Shown: piece by piece, positions 1 to 7,781 of the stretch
Layout of the letters: each line of letters starts with the position of its first letter
Numbering within the stretch: position 1 is the first letter of the stretch
Assembly: GCA_964020085.1 (NCBI GenBank)
Contig: OZ026605.1
Span: forward strand, 7,979,520 to 8,043,519
DNA length: 64,000 nt
Source of the DNA: Micromussa lordhowensis
Lineage: Eukaryota > Cnidaria > Anthozoa > Scleractinia > Lobophylliidae
Direction of reading: 5' to 3'
Position numbers and translations under genes: made by a program
The notes under the pieces: model-generated
What the model was told of the DNA's origin: nothing
The model's input: the letters and a program-made list of their open reading frames with translations, nothing else
Database searches by the model: none

Positions 1-32
1 TTCCAATCGAAAATATTCTTTTTAGCCACCAT
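1..32 (-). CDS. 5' end of a gene running off the window's left edge
   Basis: A minus-strand ATG at 32-30 opens a frame that begins MVAKKNIFDW and leaves the window after ten codons. It is directly preceded (reading the minus strand) by an AT-only stretch ending ATAATATA, the same start-abutting motif seen before the other genes of the element, which is the main reason to accept it. It lies 18 bases downstream of the stop of the SUI1-like gene on the same strand. The product cannot be recognised. It shows that the viral-type element continues to the left of the window. Confidence 0.4.
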   Translation of the reverse strand, partial: MVAKKNIFDW

Positions 33-50
33 TATATTATTTTATTATAT

Positions 51-311
51 TTATAAATTAAAAACAATTTGATCACTATCATAGCCCATTTGGATTAATT
101 CATCATATATTTTTTCAGTTTGATCACCTTGAAGGTTTACAGTTTCATCTTTAATAAAACCGTTACACGCTAACTTTTTCTTCCAATCTTTTAAATTAAA
201 GCCTTCAATCTTTTCAAATGAGGTGATTGATTTTTTTCCCCTCTTTACGAGAGAAATTTTAATAAACTTTCTACTTTCATCTATCAAAGAAGATAAACTT
301 TTGATATCCAT
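51..311 (-). CDS. eIF1/SUI1-like translation initiation factor, 86 aa
   Basis: This small protein has the layout of the SUI1/eIF1 fold. A basic KRGKKSIT strand near residues 23-30 matches the family's KxGRKxxT strand. It is followed by the diagnostic ACNG motif (about residue 49) and LQGDQ (about residue 60), then a C-terminal helix and a final DQIVF strand. eIF1 acts on the small ribosomal subunit in start-codon scanning and selection; SUI1 homologues are known from giant viruses such as mimiviruses. The length is slightly below cellular eIF1 because the flexible N-terminal tail is short. It is intact, intron-free, AT-rich and on the same strand as the fibre genes, so it appears to belong to the viral element and not to the host. 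Its upstream DNA is the GC-rich hairpin island; unlike its neighbours it has no clean TATATA motif at the ATG (only AAGAATAG before ATG). The family call is by motif recognition. Confidence 0.82.
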   Translation of the reverse strand: MDIKSLSSLIDESRKFIKISLVKRGKKSITSFEKIEGFNLKDWKKKLACNGFIKDETVNLQGDQTEKIYDELIQMGYDSDQIVFNL

Positions 312-373
312 CTATTCTTTGGATAAGATAAATTTTTCTAAAATGCGTGACAAAAAATGACAAAACCCTGGTC

Positions 374-537
374 GGGGGTGCTCGGTGGCTGTTACTTGCC
401 TAGTCTCGGCTAGGACTTTCGCGCCGCTGACAAGGCGGCTGTCTCTCGCGTGTTTGAGATCCCGAAAGACCTCTGAGCACCCCCAGTTATCTACTGGGCC
501 GGGACGGGTTCACCCGAGGGTTATCACCGTAGACGGT
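374..537. ncRNA. Candidate structured RNA (multi-hairpin)
   Basis: A perfect 10-bp GC-rich stem pairs 374-383 (GGGGGTGCTC) with 475-484, extendable to 12 bp with one G-U. It closes a loop holding a CCTAG/CTAGG hairpin (399-403 with 410-414) and a GCCGC/GCGGC hairpin (423-427 with 435-439). Outside it follow CCAGT/ACTGG (483-487 with 493-497), CGGG/CCCG with a TTCA loop (505-508 with 513-516) and ACCG/CGGT (526-529 with 534-537). The strand cannot be decided from pairing alone. No tRNA, 5S rRNA or snRNA identity was recognised. The call rests on pairing density only. Confidence 0.35.
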
Positions 538-735
538 CTCACCCTACTATCCCTAACAAGCGCCTGCACGTGCCGTATCAGGATTCAGGGGCGGCCATTC
601 CCCACCTCCAAAAGCACCACCATTTGCTCGCTGTTTCTCTACTCAATTCAATTGGAATATTTATATTGCACCAACCCGGTTTTCTCGAGCATGTGGTGCA
701 CTTTTTTCCATCCACCCACGCTTCATATATAAGAC

Positions 736-796
736 ACGGTTCATCCACCCATGCGCATCAGGCAAGCCATTAATTTAGCGTGGGTGGATGAACCGT
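736..796. other. Long hairpin, 19-bp stem, 23-nt loop
   Basis: Bases 736-754 pair with 778-796 (ACGGTTCATCCACCCA plus TGC), with a single G-U wobble, leaving a 23-base loop. A TATATAAG box at 726-733 sits just upstream on the plus strand. The geometry resembles a small hairpin precursor or a terminator; the sequence shows only the structure. Confidence 0.5.
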
Positions 797-809
797 TTCA
801 AATATCTGA

Positions 810-839
810 CGTGTCTGAAACTCATTTGCATCAGACACG
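810..839. other. Second hairpin, 9-bp stem, with octamer in loop
   Basis: CGTGTCTGA (810-818) pairs perfectly with TCAGACACG (831-839). The 12-base loop region and 3' arm edge contain ATTTGCAT, the octamer motif of animal snRNA and Pol II promoters. Whether this is functional is unknown. It lies 17 bases past the stop codon of the short fibre gene. Confidence 0.4.
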
Positions 840-856
840 CTTCATATATTTTCATA

Positions 857-1621
857 CTAGACATCAATTTGAATCAATAAGTTTACCATCGAGTGTGTTA
901 CAGAAGAATTCGATGTTTTGCTTCGAAAATTGATCCTGTCGCCCGCTCGTATCGTAATCGGATCGCTGAAAATAGTCATCTTTGACCATTCATCCACAGA
1001 TTTGACAATTTTTAAATCTTTATCCGTGCCATTAAGAACTAAGCCAACGATCACTTCGGATGCTTGATGATTGCCAGCACAAACACAAATGCTACCACGA
1101 ACTATTTTACCGTCTACAGGACTAGGCCAACCATATTGCTTATTTCGCTCACATCCATTACCGAAACTCCATTGGAGAGAACCTTTAATCAGTGGTCCAT
1201 TCTCTTCTGCATAGACGGTGATGAACGGGTATGTTTTTTGCGTATTAGCTGCTAAATTATTATCTTGCGTCTTAGTCTCTAAATCATTGTAATCGACTTT
1301 GCTTTTTAATGCATCATTGAATTCGATTGCTAAAGTTCCTAAATCAGTAATTAAAGCGTAATCCTTTAAAGCAGATAAGTTAGTCTTTTTAGCTAGTTCA
1401 TTATTAACGTATGTAGTTGCTGCTTTTGTCTTTAATAAATCAGAGACGAAACGTTTAGTGGTTGCATCATGATCATTTATTGGAGCGGAAATGTTAGTTA
1501 ATCTCTTGTTTTGTAAATGGAAATGGTTGTCTGGAGTTAATTTTAAGCCTATTCTTTTTTTAACCTTTTCTACTTTTCCTGTTGTTGATGGTTTGTCATG
1601 TTGTCCATTAGTAAACCCCAT
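857..1621 (-). CDS. Short fibre protein, 254 aa
   Basis: This is probably a trimeric attachment fibre. The N-terminus begins MGFTNGQ, nearly the same as the long fibre's MGFSNGQ, and is followed by a shaft-type unit (KRLTNISAPINDHDATTKRFV, about residues 40-60) of the kind repeated many times in the long fibre. Residues 60-125 look helical. The last 130 residues are a beta-rich domain with GSLQWSFGNG, which would form the distal head. The collagen-like Gly-X-Y stretch of the long fibre is degenerate here. Shared N-termini suggest both fibres dock on the same capsid vertex protein but carry different heads. The start codon abuts an uninterrupted TATATATATATA tract. The frame is intact. The function is inferred from architecture; receptor specificity cannot be read. 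Confidence 0.7.
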   Translation of the reverse strand: MGFTNGQHDKPSTTGKVEKVKKRIGLKLTPDNHFHLQNKRLTNISAPINDHDATTKRFVSDLLKTKAATTYVNNELAKKTNLSALKDYALITDLGTLAIEFNDALKSKVDYNDLETKTQDNNLAANTQKTYPFITVYAEENGPLIKGSLQWSFGNGCERNKQYGWPSPVDGKIVRGSICVCAGNHQASEVIVGLVLNGTDKDLKIVKSVDEWSKMTIFSDPITIRAGDRINFRSKTSNSSVTHSMVNLLIQIDV

Positions 1622-1641
1622 ATATATATATATACATTTAT

Positions 1642-4560
1642 TTATATAATAGTTCCTTCACTCTTTTCAAATTCTTTCACATTTTCAAATGCTGTACTAT
1701 TATTATCCCAAACATTCCTTGTTATTAATCCTCTTTTTCTAGTGAAAGGATTATCATCCACATGTATAAACATTAGATGGTCAATACCTTTAACACCATC
1801 ATTAAAAGCGATTGGATTACTAATTCCACTAAAAATTATGTTCATAACTTCGTCTTTCTCCCAAATCCAAAATAGGACTTGCTTTCCTAAAGCGTTATTT
1901 GGAATATTAAATGTTTTTAAAGATGGTTCATCTATTAAAGGATTACGTGAAAGTACGACTTTGCTTTTATCAATATGAATATACCTTTGAAGAAGTAAGC
2001 GTCCATATCTAAAAAGTATAGACATTACACTATTTGTAGTTGCGCTATGTTGAAATACATAATAAAAAGTGTAATAATCCACTCTATTATTAGGAGTTGC
2101 AAACGCATATGTATTTTGTAATCTAGCTTCATCATTATCAGAAAAATACAAATCTTTTATTAGAGTGAACTTTGATTCATTTCTTAATATATATTTTACT
2201 AATAAATCTAGAAAATTTTTATTTTGATTAATAGTAGGATTTTCTTTTGCAATTTCACTATTTACTTTTGCAATTTCACCATCAACATATTTTACAACAT
2301 TATCTTCTGATTCATTTAGTTGTTTCACATTAACCGCATCATCGTTTTCATTTCCATCATTTAATCCTTTTATTTGATAATTAGACATATTAATAGATGC
2401 TTCAAAATAGACGATTTTGTTTCTGATGTAATAGAATCTATCCCAAATTCTCGAGTCAACGTCATTCTGATGACCACTTACGCCATAAACAATTACAAAG
2501 ATGTTTGTTTCTGCATCATAAGTTTCACCACTCTTATACTTTAAAGTTAAATCAATATCTAAATCAATAATCCCAAGGTTTCCATATTTATGAAAATTCA
2601 CTATTGTTCTACTGTGATCGGTAAAAGTATTTGTATTATTACGTGAAACATTTAATGTTTCGGATACTGCGTTGACAACCACTTCGTTTCGATCTACTAG
2701 ATTACCATAATACATTTCAAAAGCTAATGTATACTCACCTAAATCTAACGATTTTAAATCAATAGTTAATCGGGTGCTATAATAACCGATAGCAGAGTCA
2801 TACTTAATTTTAAATTGATAAGTAGCTTTGTTGATATTATAGTAATCTTTGTCGACTTTTCTTACTTTGACAATATCATCATCATCTTCCTTAAACAAAT
2901 CATCATCCATGACAAAAGAGAATTCATTCTCTTGTCGGTTTGCTTTAATATTAAGTGCTTCTGCTTCACTGACTTTATCTTCTATCAAAGAGTTAATTAC
3001 AGCGTTATTATCACTAATTGTCCTATTAACATAGTTAACATTGGAAGCGTGAAAGCTATCTGATGAATTTGGATCTTTCAAGTTAATAATAGCATTTCCT
3101 CCCATTTGGAGACTTCCTGTCATTGATCTGGAACCATTTAAAGGTAAATTCAAATTATCTCCATTGTCAACATAAGTTTTATTAACAGCATCATCACCAC
3201 TAACTGGATTTGGTAAACCATAAATATAACTATTATTCATATTAATTGGACTATTACCATCAGCAACCATGGTTAATCTACCACAATTTGTAATGAGATT
3301 ATTATTAATATTGAGATCTCCTGTCATAGCGCGTGAACCATCTACTTTGAGATAAAGAATTAAATCAGGCTGTGGTATGGAAGCAATTTGACTTTCTAAA
3401 TAAGTCTTTGTCACAGGTTGCTGCGGCCCAGTTGGAATAAGCAAGCTAAGAATCCTATTTCCATTCATAGAAAGATTACCAGTCATGTTTTGGCTTCCGT
3501 TTAGGAGTAATACTTCTGACCTATCTGCTTTTCTAGAAGATAAATCATTAATAGCAATATCCTGTTTAGCGTCTTCATCGTCAACATATTCTTTGGTTGT
3601 TGCATCTTTAGGGTCTGTAGGATTACCAATATTGATTATCTTTTCATTATTCATATTGATCGGTTCAAAATTTAATATTGTTCCTGAAAAATCAGTACTT
3701 TTAACATTAAATAATCTATGATCAAAACTAGTCCTTTGTATTCCTTTGACACATCTACTAAAAAATAGAAATTTAAAATTAGAGCTACTGGAACCATAAT
3801 ATCGAAATTGTAAACGGATGTTCACATCTCTTTTAGAACTATTAAATATTATGTAAGCTTTTGCGTAATTGCTAAACCAATCATGACTAAAATCAATTAT
3901 GTTTGCATTACCAGTGACATTTGTAAATAATAACCTATCTGAATCACCATCTGTAACTATATTTGTTCCATCATATCCAAATATTTCAAAAACGATAGAA
4001 TAATTAGGATCTATTTCTAAATTGTTCACTAGTCGAACAGTAGAATAAGCATAACCAGATTGCGTCCCTTCTCGAGGCGCTTCTAATAGTTCAAAATGAT
4101 CAGTGTGCCCAGGAATAGGTATAGAGACTTTAGTTAATTCTGCTTTATCACCAAAATCTTTATAAAAAGTAAAACTAGGTTGCAAATGATAATTTGTCCT
4201 ATGATCTGTTGTCATCTCCTTTAATTGTTTTAGAGGTACAGCATCATTATCATTAGTAGCATCTTCTAAATCACTAATCTTATGATTATTCATATTTAAA
4301 TGACCAGTCATTGAAGTTGTTCCATCTCTTTTCAGATAAGGTGACAAATCAATAGCTGGTAGGTTATTATCTACATACTCTTTTGTTGCTGCATCATTAT
4401 TATCGATAGGAAGGGCTACTTCAGTTAATCGCTTATTACTATCAATATCAAAATTACCATCATCAGTTAGACTAAATCCAATTCCAGGTAAACCAGGATC
4501 ACCTTTTTCACCTCTTCCTGTTGCTGATGTTGATTCAAGTTGTCCATTGCTAAAACCCAT
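1642..4560 (-). CDS. Long multi-domain fibre protein, 972 aa
   Basis: The N-terminus MGFSNGQ is followed by four collagen-like triplets (GEKGDPGLPGIG, residues 17-28). At least seven shaft repeats of the form MTGxLxMNNNxI...DAVNKTYVD follow (for example near residues 84, 350, 410, 470 and 490), typical of trimeric phage/virus fibres and of fibre genes in Polinton/adintovirus genomes. Between blocks of repeats lie three beta-rich globular segments (roughly 140-290, 560-760 and 800-970), so the protein may carry several lateral or terminal heads. It is intact over almost 3 kb despite broken neighbours. The start abuts TATTATAT. It lies 20 bases upstream (in transcription) of the short fibre and just downstream of the small coiled-coil gene. 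It acts on the virion surface; the target is unknown. Confidence 0.75.
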   Translation of the reverse strand: MGFSNGQLESTSATGRGEKGDPGLPGIGFSLTDDGNFDIDSNKRLTEVALPIDNNDAATKEYVDNNLPAIDLSPYLKRDGTTSMTGHLNMNNHKISDLEDATNDNDAVPLKQLKEMTTDHRTNYHLQPSFTFYKDFGDKAELTKVSIPIPGHTDHFELLEAPREGTQSGYAYSTVRLVNNLEIDPNYSIVFEIFGYDGTNIVTDGDSDRLLFTNVTGNANIIDFSHDWFSNYAKAYIIFNSSKRDVNIRLQFRYYGSSSSNFKFLFFSRCVKGIQRTSFDHRLFNVKSTDFSGTILNFEPINMNNEKIINIGNPTDPKDATTKEYVDDEDAKQDIAINDLSSRKADRSEVLLLNGSQNMTGNLSMNGNRILSLLIPTGPQQPVTKTYLESQIASIPQPDLILYLKVDGSRAMTGDLNINNNLITNCGRLTMVADGNSPINMNNSYIYGLPNPVSGDDAVNKTYVDNGDNLNLPLNGSRSMTGSLQMGGNAIINLKDPNSSDSFHASNVNYVNRTISDNNAVINSLIEDKVSEAEALNIKANRQENEFSFVMDDDLFKEDDDDIVKVRKVDKDYYNINKATYQFKIKYDSAIGYYSTRLTIDLKSLDLGEYTLAFEMYYGNLVDRNEVVVNAVSETLNVSRNNTNTFTDHSRTIVNFHKYGNLGIIDLDIDLTLKYKSGETYDAETNIFVIVYGVSGHQNDVDSRIWDRFYYIRNKIVYFEASINMSNYQIKGLNDGNENDDAVNVKQLNESEDNVVKYVDGEIAKVNSEIAKENPTINQNKNFLDLLVKYILRNESKFTLIKDLYFSDNDEARLQNTYAFATPNNRVDYYTFYYVFQHSATTNSVMSILFRYGRLLLQRYIHIDKSKVVLSRNPLIDEPSLKTFNIPNNALGKQVLFWIWEKDEVMNIIFSGISNPIAFNDGVKGIDHLMFIHVDDNPFTRKRGLITRNVWDNNSTAFENVKEFEKSEGTII

Positions 4561-4575
4561 ATATAATATACTAAA

Positions 4576-4800
4576 TTAAATTTCTTCTTCTTCTTCTTTA
4601 TCTCTTAAGTAATCAGAATCTAACATTTTGAGATTTTTAATTAATAATAATATTTCATCAGAAATAGATTCGTTGTATTTTTTTTCAACTTCTTTTAAAC
4701 ATTCTATTTTACTAGTAAGATTATCTAATAAAAAATTTATCTCATTAAACACATTAAATATTTCGTGTGTTAATCTTCTCGGCAAACTAATTCTATCCAT
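4576..4800 (-). CDS. Small coiled-coil protein with acidic tail, 74 aa
   Basis: I start this protein at the ATG at 4800, because it is preceded by ATATATAGG, the element's start-abutting motif, and lies one base after the stop codon of the ATPase gene. The same frame stays open further upstream, but that part runs antisense-free through the ATPase coding region and is a shadow. The product is rich in Leu, Ile, Glu and Lys with heptad-like spacing (about residues 15-60) and ends in EEEEEI. No family is recognised. Tight spacing with the ATPase suggests coexpression. Confidence 0.5.
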   Translation of the reverse strand: MDRISLPRRLTHEIFNVFNEINFLLDNLTSKIECLKEVEKKYNESISDEILLLIKNLKMLDSDYLRDKEEEEEI

Positions 4801-4801
4801 C

Positions 4802-5437
4802 CTATATATTTTCATTGAAATTTTTTCTAATTGTCTTTTTAGTCTTATCAATGTACGCAAAACTATAAGGCTCACTAGTCGCACTCTCGAATCGCTTCTT
4901 AGGTACATTGACTTCTTTACACATTCTTGCTGTCTCTGCATTACTTGGAGAGTCAAAAATACAAAAATGAGAGCAATTCAACCTGATGTCTTTGGGAGTG
5001 AGATAATAAGATTGACTTAAATAGATTACACTGCAATTTTTATGACGGCCACCAATAAAATATTCAATGAGAGGTTTTTGGTTTCGTTCACAAGCAAAGT
5101 CATCAAAGATAACTATTTTTTGATTATCGTGGTCTAGGCTTTCCAGAGGAATGACATCACCATTACTCTCTTCTATGACATCATAACCAACCTATTCTGA
5201 AATGGGTCGAAATGTTTCTAATAGTTTTCTGTACTTCGGTTGCTCGAGATTTTTAGAAAACAAGTAAATCTTATCATAGTAGAGTAGATTATAAAGCATA
5301 TGCATAAGAACGTTAGTTTTACCACAACCGCTTGGTCCACAAATTAACATTCGAAAAGTGTCTGAAGGCATATAAGGTAGCAGTCGTTTGAAATTGCGGT
5401 CATTATTAGAAGCTGAATCATAATTAGGAATTTTCAT
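4802..5437 (-). pseudogene. Packaging ATPase (A32/FtsK-HerA type) with in-frame stop
   Basis: This is the genome-packaging ATPase of Polintons and NCLDVs. The Walker A motif GPSGCGKT is at residues 34-41. The Walker B motif IVIFDDF (about codons 108-114) and an SQSYY sensor-like segment downstream lie in the same reading frame but after a TAG at 5194-5192 (codon 82). The frame otherwise runs open for 211 codons to a stop at 4804-4802, the usual family length. The only lesion is thus one stop codon. As it stands the gene would make an 81-residue N-terminal fragment without Walker B. The start abuts AATTATATAG and shares the divergent spacer with the next gene. Readthrough or a sequencing error are alternatives to true inactivation. 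Confidence 0.85.
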
Positions 5438-5507
5438 CTATATAATTAATATTTTTTAAATAAATATCGCATATTATTTCGCATAATATAAAAAATATAA
5501 ATATTAT
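5438..5507. promoter_or_regulatory. Divergent AT-only promoter spacer
   Basis: Seventy bases separate the ATPase start (minus) from the next plus-strand start. They are almost pure A/T apart from two CGCATA(A/T) motifs near 5468 and 5481. Both ends carry the element's motif: ATTATATAG before the ATPase ATG and AATATTAT before the plus-strand ATG. It is the switch point between the minus-strand and plus-strand gene blocks. Confidence 0.5.
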
Positions 5508-6548
5508 ATGAGTCTCTCAAATTGGAAACGATTAGCTCAGAAACGGACTGAGACTGGAAGGATGAAGAATCAGCTTTATGATGAGATCACTGAAGAGAAG
5601 ATAAAGAGTAAGACTTCAGACCAGCGGATAACAAAATCATTTAGACTAGATGAAATCATAGATGGGTTAAAGGCACAAAAGCCTAAGAATAGACCGCAAA
5701 TGAGAATACGTCCTGCCCCAGCGGGTAAACCAGATGAAATTGATTATGCACCAGAAGTAGATCCATATGAAGATATGGATGTAGAAGGATTATTAGATCT
5801 CCAAGATTACGTAGCGCCCCAGGCAGAAAAACAAATAATACCTAAAGGCGCGCCACCAAAATATGAAATGGATCCTAGTTTTTGGAATCTAGGAGGAGAT
5901 GAATCTTTACCACCAGAATATTCTTTTGTGGAAGAAGGACCTTTAGCAATTGAAGCACCACCTGATGATGATGATGATGATGAAGATTTAGATAGAGGAG
6001 ATATTAATAGGATTTTAGATAGTGCAAATCTTCCTAATTATGATGATGTTGAAATGAGATTATCCCAAACAGAAATGACACCAGTTAAACGTAGTAAATA
6101 TCTCGAGAGTAACATAAAAAGAGCAAATTCTGAAATAAGCAGTATTACAAGTAAATTTAAGACAAATACAACTAATAGACTAAAACAAGCCATAAAAAAA
6201 GGATTGCCAAAAGATGTAATAGAAAAGCTAGAGCGAGAAAAGGATATGGCTCATAAATTTGCAGATAGTAGACTAAAACCTATTCAAGAATATAGAGACT
6301 ATCTAAAAGTACAGAAAAAGAAAAGTACAAAGGGAAGTGGTGTCAAGAGGGGAAGTGGTGTCTATTTCTATAATGATGCTCAAGAATTACTAAAGAAATT
6401 AACACTAATTATTGGCGAAATGGAAGCAGGCAATACAAGTGTCAAGATGAGAAATATGGGTCAAACTATCTTAGACACTCTATTAAGAACAAAATCAATC
6501 AATAAGTCGCAATATCAAAAGTTAGTCAAAAAATATTTTGCTATTTAG
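5508..6548 (+). CDS. Unknown probable virion protein, 346 aa
   Basis: No enzyme domain is recognised. The N-terminal 60 residues are basic and helical. Residues about 65-180 are proline-rich and acidic with a run of Asp (about 152-157) and look disordered. Residues 190-280 are helical and charged, and the last 65 residues form a compact helical segment starting at a GSGVYFYNDAQELL stretch. Similar C-termini recur, to my memory, in proteins beside Polinton capsid genes, so a structural or assembly role is plausible but not shown. The gene lies first in the plus-strand capsid block and is intact. The start abuts AATATTAT. Confidence 0.6.
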   Translation: MSLSNWKRLAQKRTETGRMKNQLYDEITEEKIKSKTSDQRITKSFRLDEIIDGLKAQKPKNRPQMRIRPAPAGKPDEIDYAPEVDPYEDMDVEGLLDLQDYVAPQAEKQIIPKGAPPKYEMDPSFWNLGGDESLPPEYSFVEEGPLAIEAPPDDDDDDEDLDRGDINRILDSANLPNYDDVEMRLSQTEMTPVKRSKYLESNIKRANSEISSITSKFKTNTTNRLKQAIKKGLPKDVIEKLEREKDMAHKFADSRLKPIQEYRDYLKVQKKKSTKGSGVKRGSGVYFYNDAQELLKKLTLIIGEMEAGNTSVKMRNMGQTILDTLLRTKSINKSQYQKLVKKYFAI

Positions 6549-6598
6549 CATTATCAAAAAATATTTCGGGGTTTAGTAAATATTATTTACATTAGTAT

Positions 6599-7366
6599 AT
6601 GGAGAGAGAAATCTCATTAAGCAGTTTTGCAGTTAAAGATGAACCTGGTAATCGACCTGGTGATTTTACTACAAGGTTTTCTAGAACTTTAGACTATGAA
6701 CACAGTGATGGGATTTGGTATATTGGTTTTAATAAAATTATTTCAATGGCTTTTACATGGACAAATATAAATTCTGGTTATAACAATCAAAAGATAGCTT
6801 ACAGTAAAGACGGTGGGAAAACATTTACAGATATTGATTTTCCAAAAGGAGTTTGGGATTACACTGATATTGATAATTACATTAAGGAAAAGACTAAAAC
6901 AGTCCGCGGTGATGGTGATGAAGAATTTCCAATTACGGTGACTTTTGATGAACCAACTTTTAGAGTCTTAGTGACTTTAGACGCTAACTATCAGCTTGAC
7001 CTGCGTAAATCTAATTTTGGTAAACTAATAGGATTCGATAAGGTGATCTTAAGAGATGAGAGAAACGTTAGCCCCAAAGTACCTAACCTATCAGAAGATA
7101 CAGATGTCCTAAATATTCACTGTGATTTAGTCTCTGATTCATTAGTAGATGGGGTAGAATCAGATATTGTTTTTAGTTTTGGTACAGGAACGCTGAGACC
7201 TTCTTACAATTTTACCCTTGAACCGCGTCGTGTTATATTTAATCCTATCAATAAAACAAGAGTTTCAAGCGTTCGAATCTATGTAACTGATGGTTTGCGA
7301 AGACCAGTCTATTTAAATCATGCTGACACAGCATTTTCATTAATCTTAAAAAAAGTTCCATTTTAA
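6599..7366 (+). CDS. Probable minor capsid (penton) protein, 255 aa
   Basis: This all-beta protein of about 255 residues sits two genes upstream of the major capsid gene, the place and size expected for the single-jelly-roll penton protein of Polintons and adintoviruses. It starts MEREISLSSF and is rich in alternating hydrophobic strands with no enzyme motif. It ends in a strand-rich segment with VYLNHADTAFSLILKKVPF. The penton would close the capsid five-fold vertices and anchor the fibres. The start abuts TTAGTAT. It is six bases from the next gene. The jelly-roll call is inferred from composition and context; a structure prediction would settle it. Confidence 0.6.
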   Translation: MEREISLSSFAVKDEPGNRPGDFTTRFSRTLDYEHSDGIWYIGFNKIISMAFTWTNINSGYNNQKIAYSKDGGKTFTDIDFPKGVWDYTDIDNYIKEKTKTVRGDGDEEFPITVTFDEPTFRVLVTLDANYQLDLRKSNFGKLIGFDKVILRDERNVSPKVPNLSEDTDVLNIHCDLVSDSLVDGVESDIVFSFGTGTLRPSYNFTLEPRRVIFNPINKTRVSSVRIYVTDGLRRPVYLNHADTAFSLILKKVPF

Positions 7367-7372
7367 TTATAT

Positions 7373-7753
7373 ATGAAGTCAAGAGAGTTCAAAAAGATTT
7401 ATCACCCAAGAACGGGACGATATGTATACAAACACCGCGGCAATGGAATTATAGTAGACAATCTTATGAAACCACTAAAAAAGGTAGCTAGTGCTTTAAC
7501 TGGACAGGTTTTAAAACCATTTGCTAAAAAAGCAATACAAGCTGGTGTATCTCAAGCGGGAGAACGAGTTGGTAAAAAGGCTGCTGATAAAGTTATAGAG
7601 CGATCTGGTGAGCTTATCCGAAAAAGGCTATCCTCAGGGTCTAAAAAAGCGACAAAGTCAACAAAGTCAACAAAGTCAAAGCCAGGTAGAGCAAAGCCAA
7701 GGACGCAGGAGGAAGTTTATACACTGATTAATAATCTTATAGCGCGATCTTAA
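7373..7753 (+). CDS. Small basic virion/core-type protein, 126 aa
   Basis: This Lys/Arg-rich protein has a central amphipathic, Ala/Val-rich helix (about residues 30-80) and a C-terminal low-complexity part with repeated KST units (about 95-103, from a 9-bp direct repeat ACAAAGTCA in the DNA near 7650). Composition and position resemble the small core or membrane-active proteins (pX/pVI-like) of adenoviruses and Polintons. This is an analogy, not a demonstrated homology. It starts six bases after the penton stop with AATTATAT abutting the ATG and precedes the major capsid gene. Confidence 0.55.
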   Translation: MKSREFKKIYHPRTGRYVYKHRGNGIIVDNLMKPLKKVASALTGQVLKPFAKKAIQAGVSQAGERVGKKAADKVIERSGELIRKRLSSGSKKATKSTKSTKSKPGRAKPRTQEEVYTLINNLIARS

Positions 7754-7781
7754 AGAAAAAAAATCTGATAAAAAATATATA

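Larger units (their letters stand above)
312..856. other. GC-rich hairpin-dense island without a gene
   Basis: This 545-base stretch between the SUI1-like gene and the short fibre contains no convincing gene. Bases 360-600 are clearly GC-richer than the surrounding AT-rich element and contain a run of hairpins (374-537). Bases 700-850 carry short repeated modules: CCATCCACCCACGCT (709-723) recurs inverted at 778-790, ACGCTTCATATAT occurs at 718 and 836, and two long hairpins sit at 736-796 and 810-839. It could be a regulatory or structured-RNA locus of the element, or a host repeat that jumped in. Short reading frames here (385-732, 570-773) have no family features and were not called. Confidence 0.6.

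Noticed and set aside
374..540. 5S rRNA or tRNA gene in the GC-rich island
   Set aside because: The GTCTACGG-like string on the minus strand recalls 5S rRNA, but the rest of the 5S pattern and any tRNA A/B box set are absent.
385..773. Two overlapping plus-strand frames in the GC-rich island
   Set aside because: Both read through hairpin arms, have no domain or codon bias like neighbouring genes, and lack the start motif.
4801..4956. N-terminal extension of the small coiled-coil gene
   Set aside because: It reads the ATPase coding sequence in a wrong frame; the ATG at 4800 has the element's start motif.
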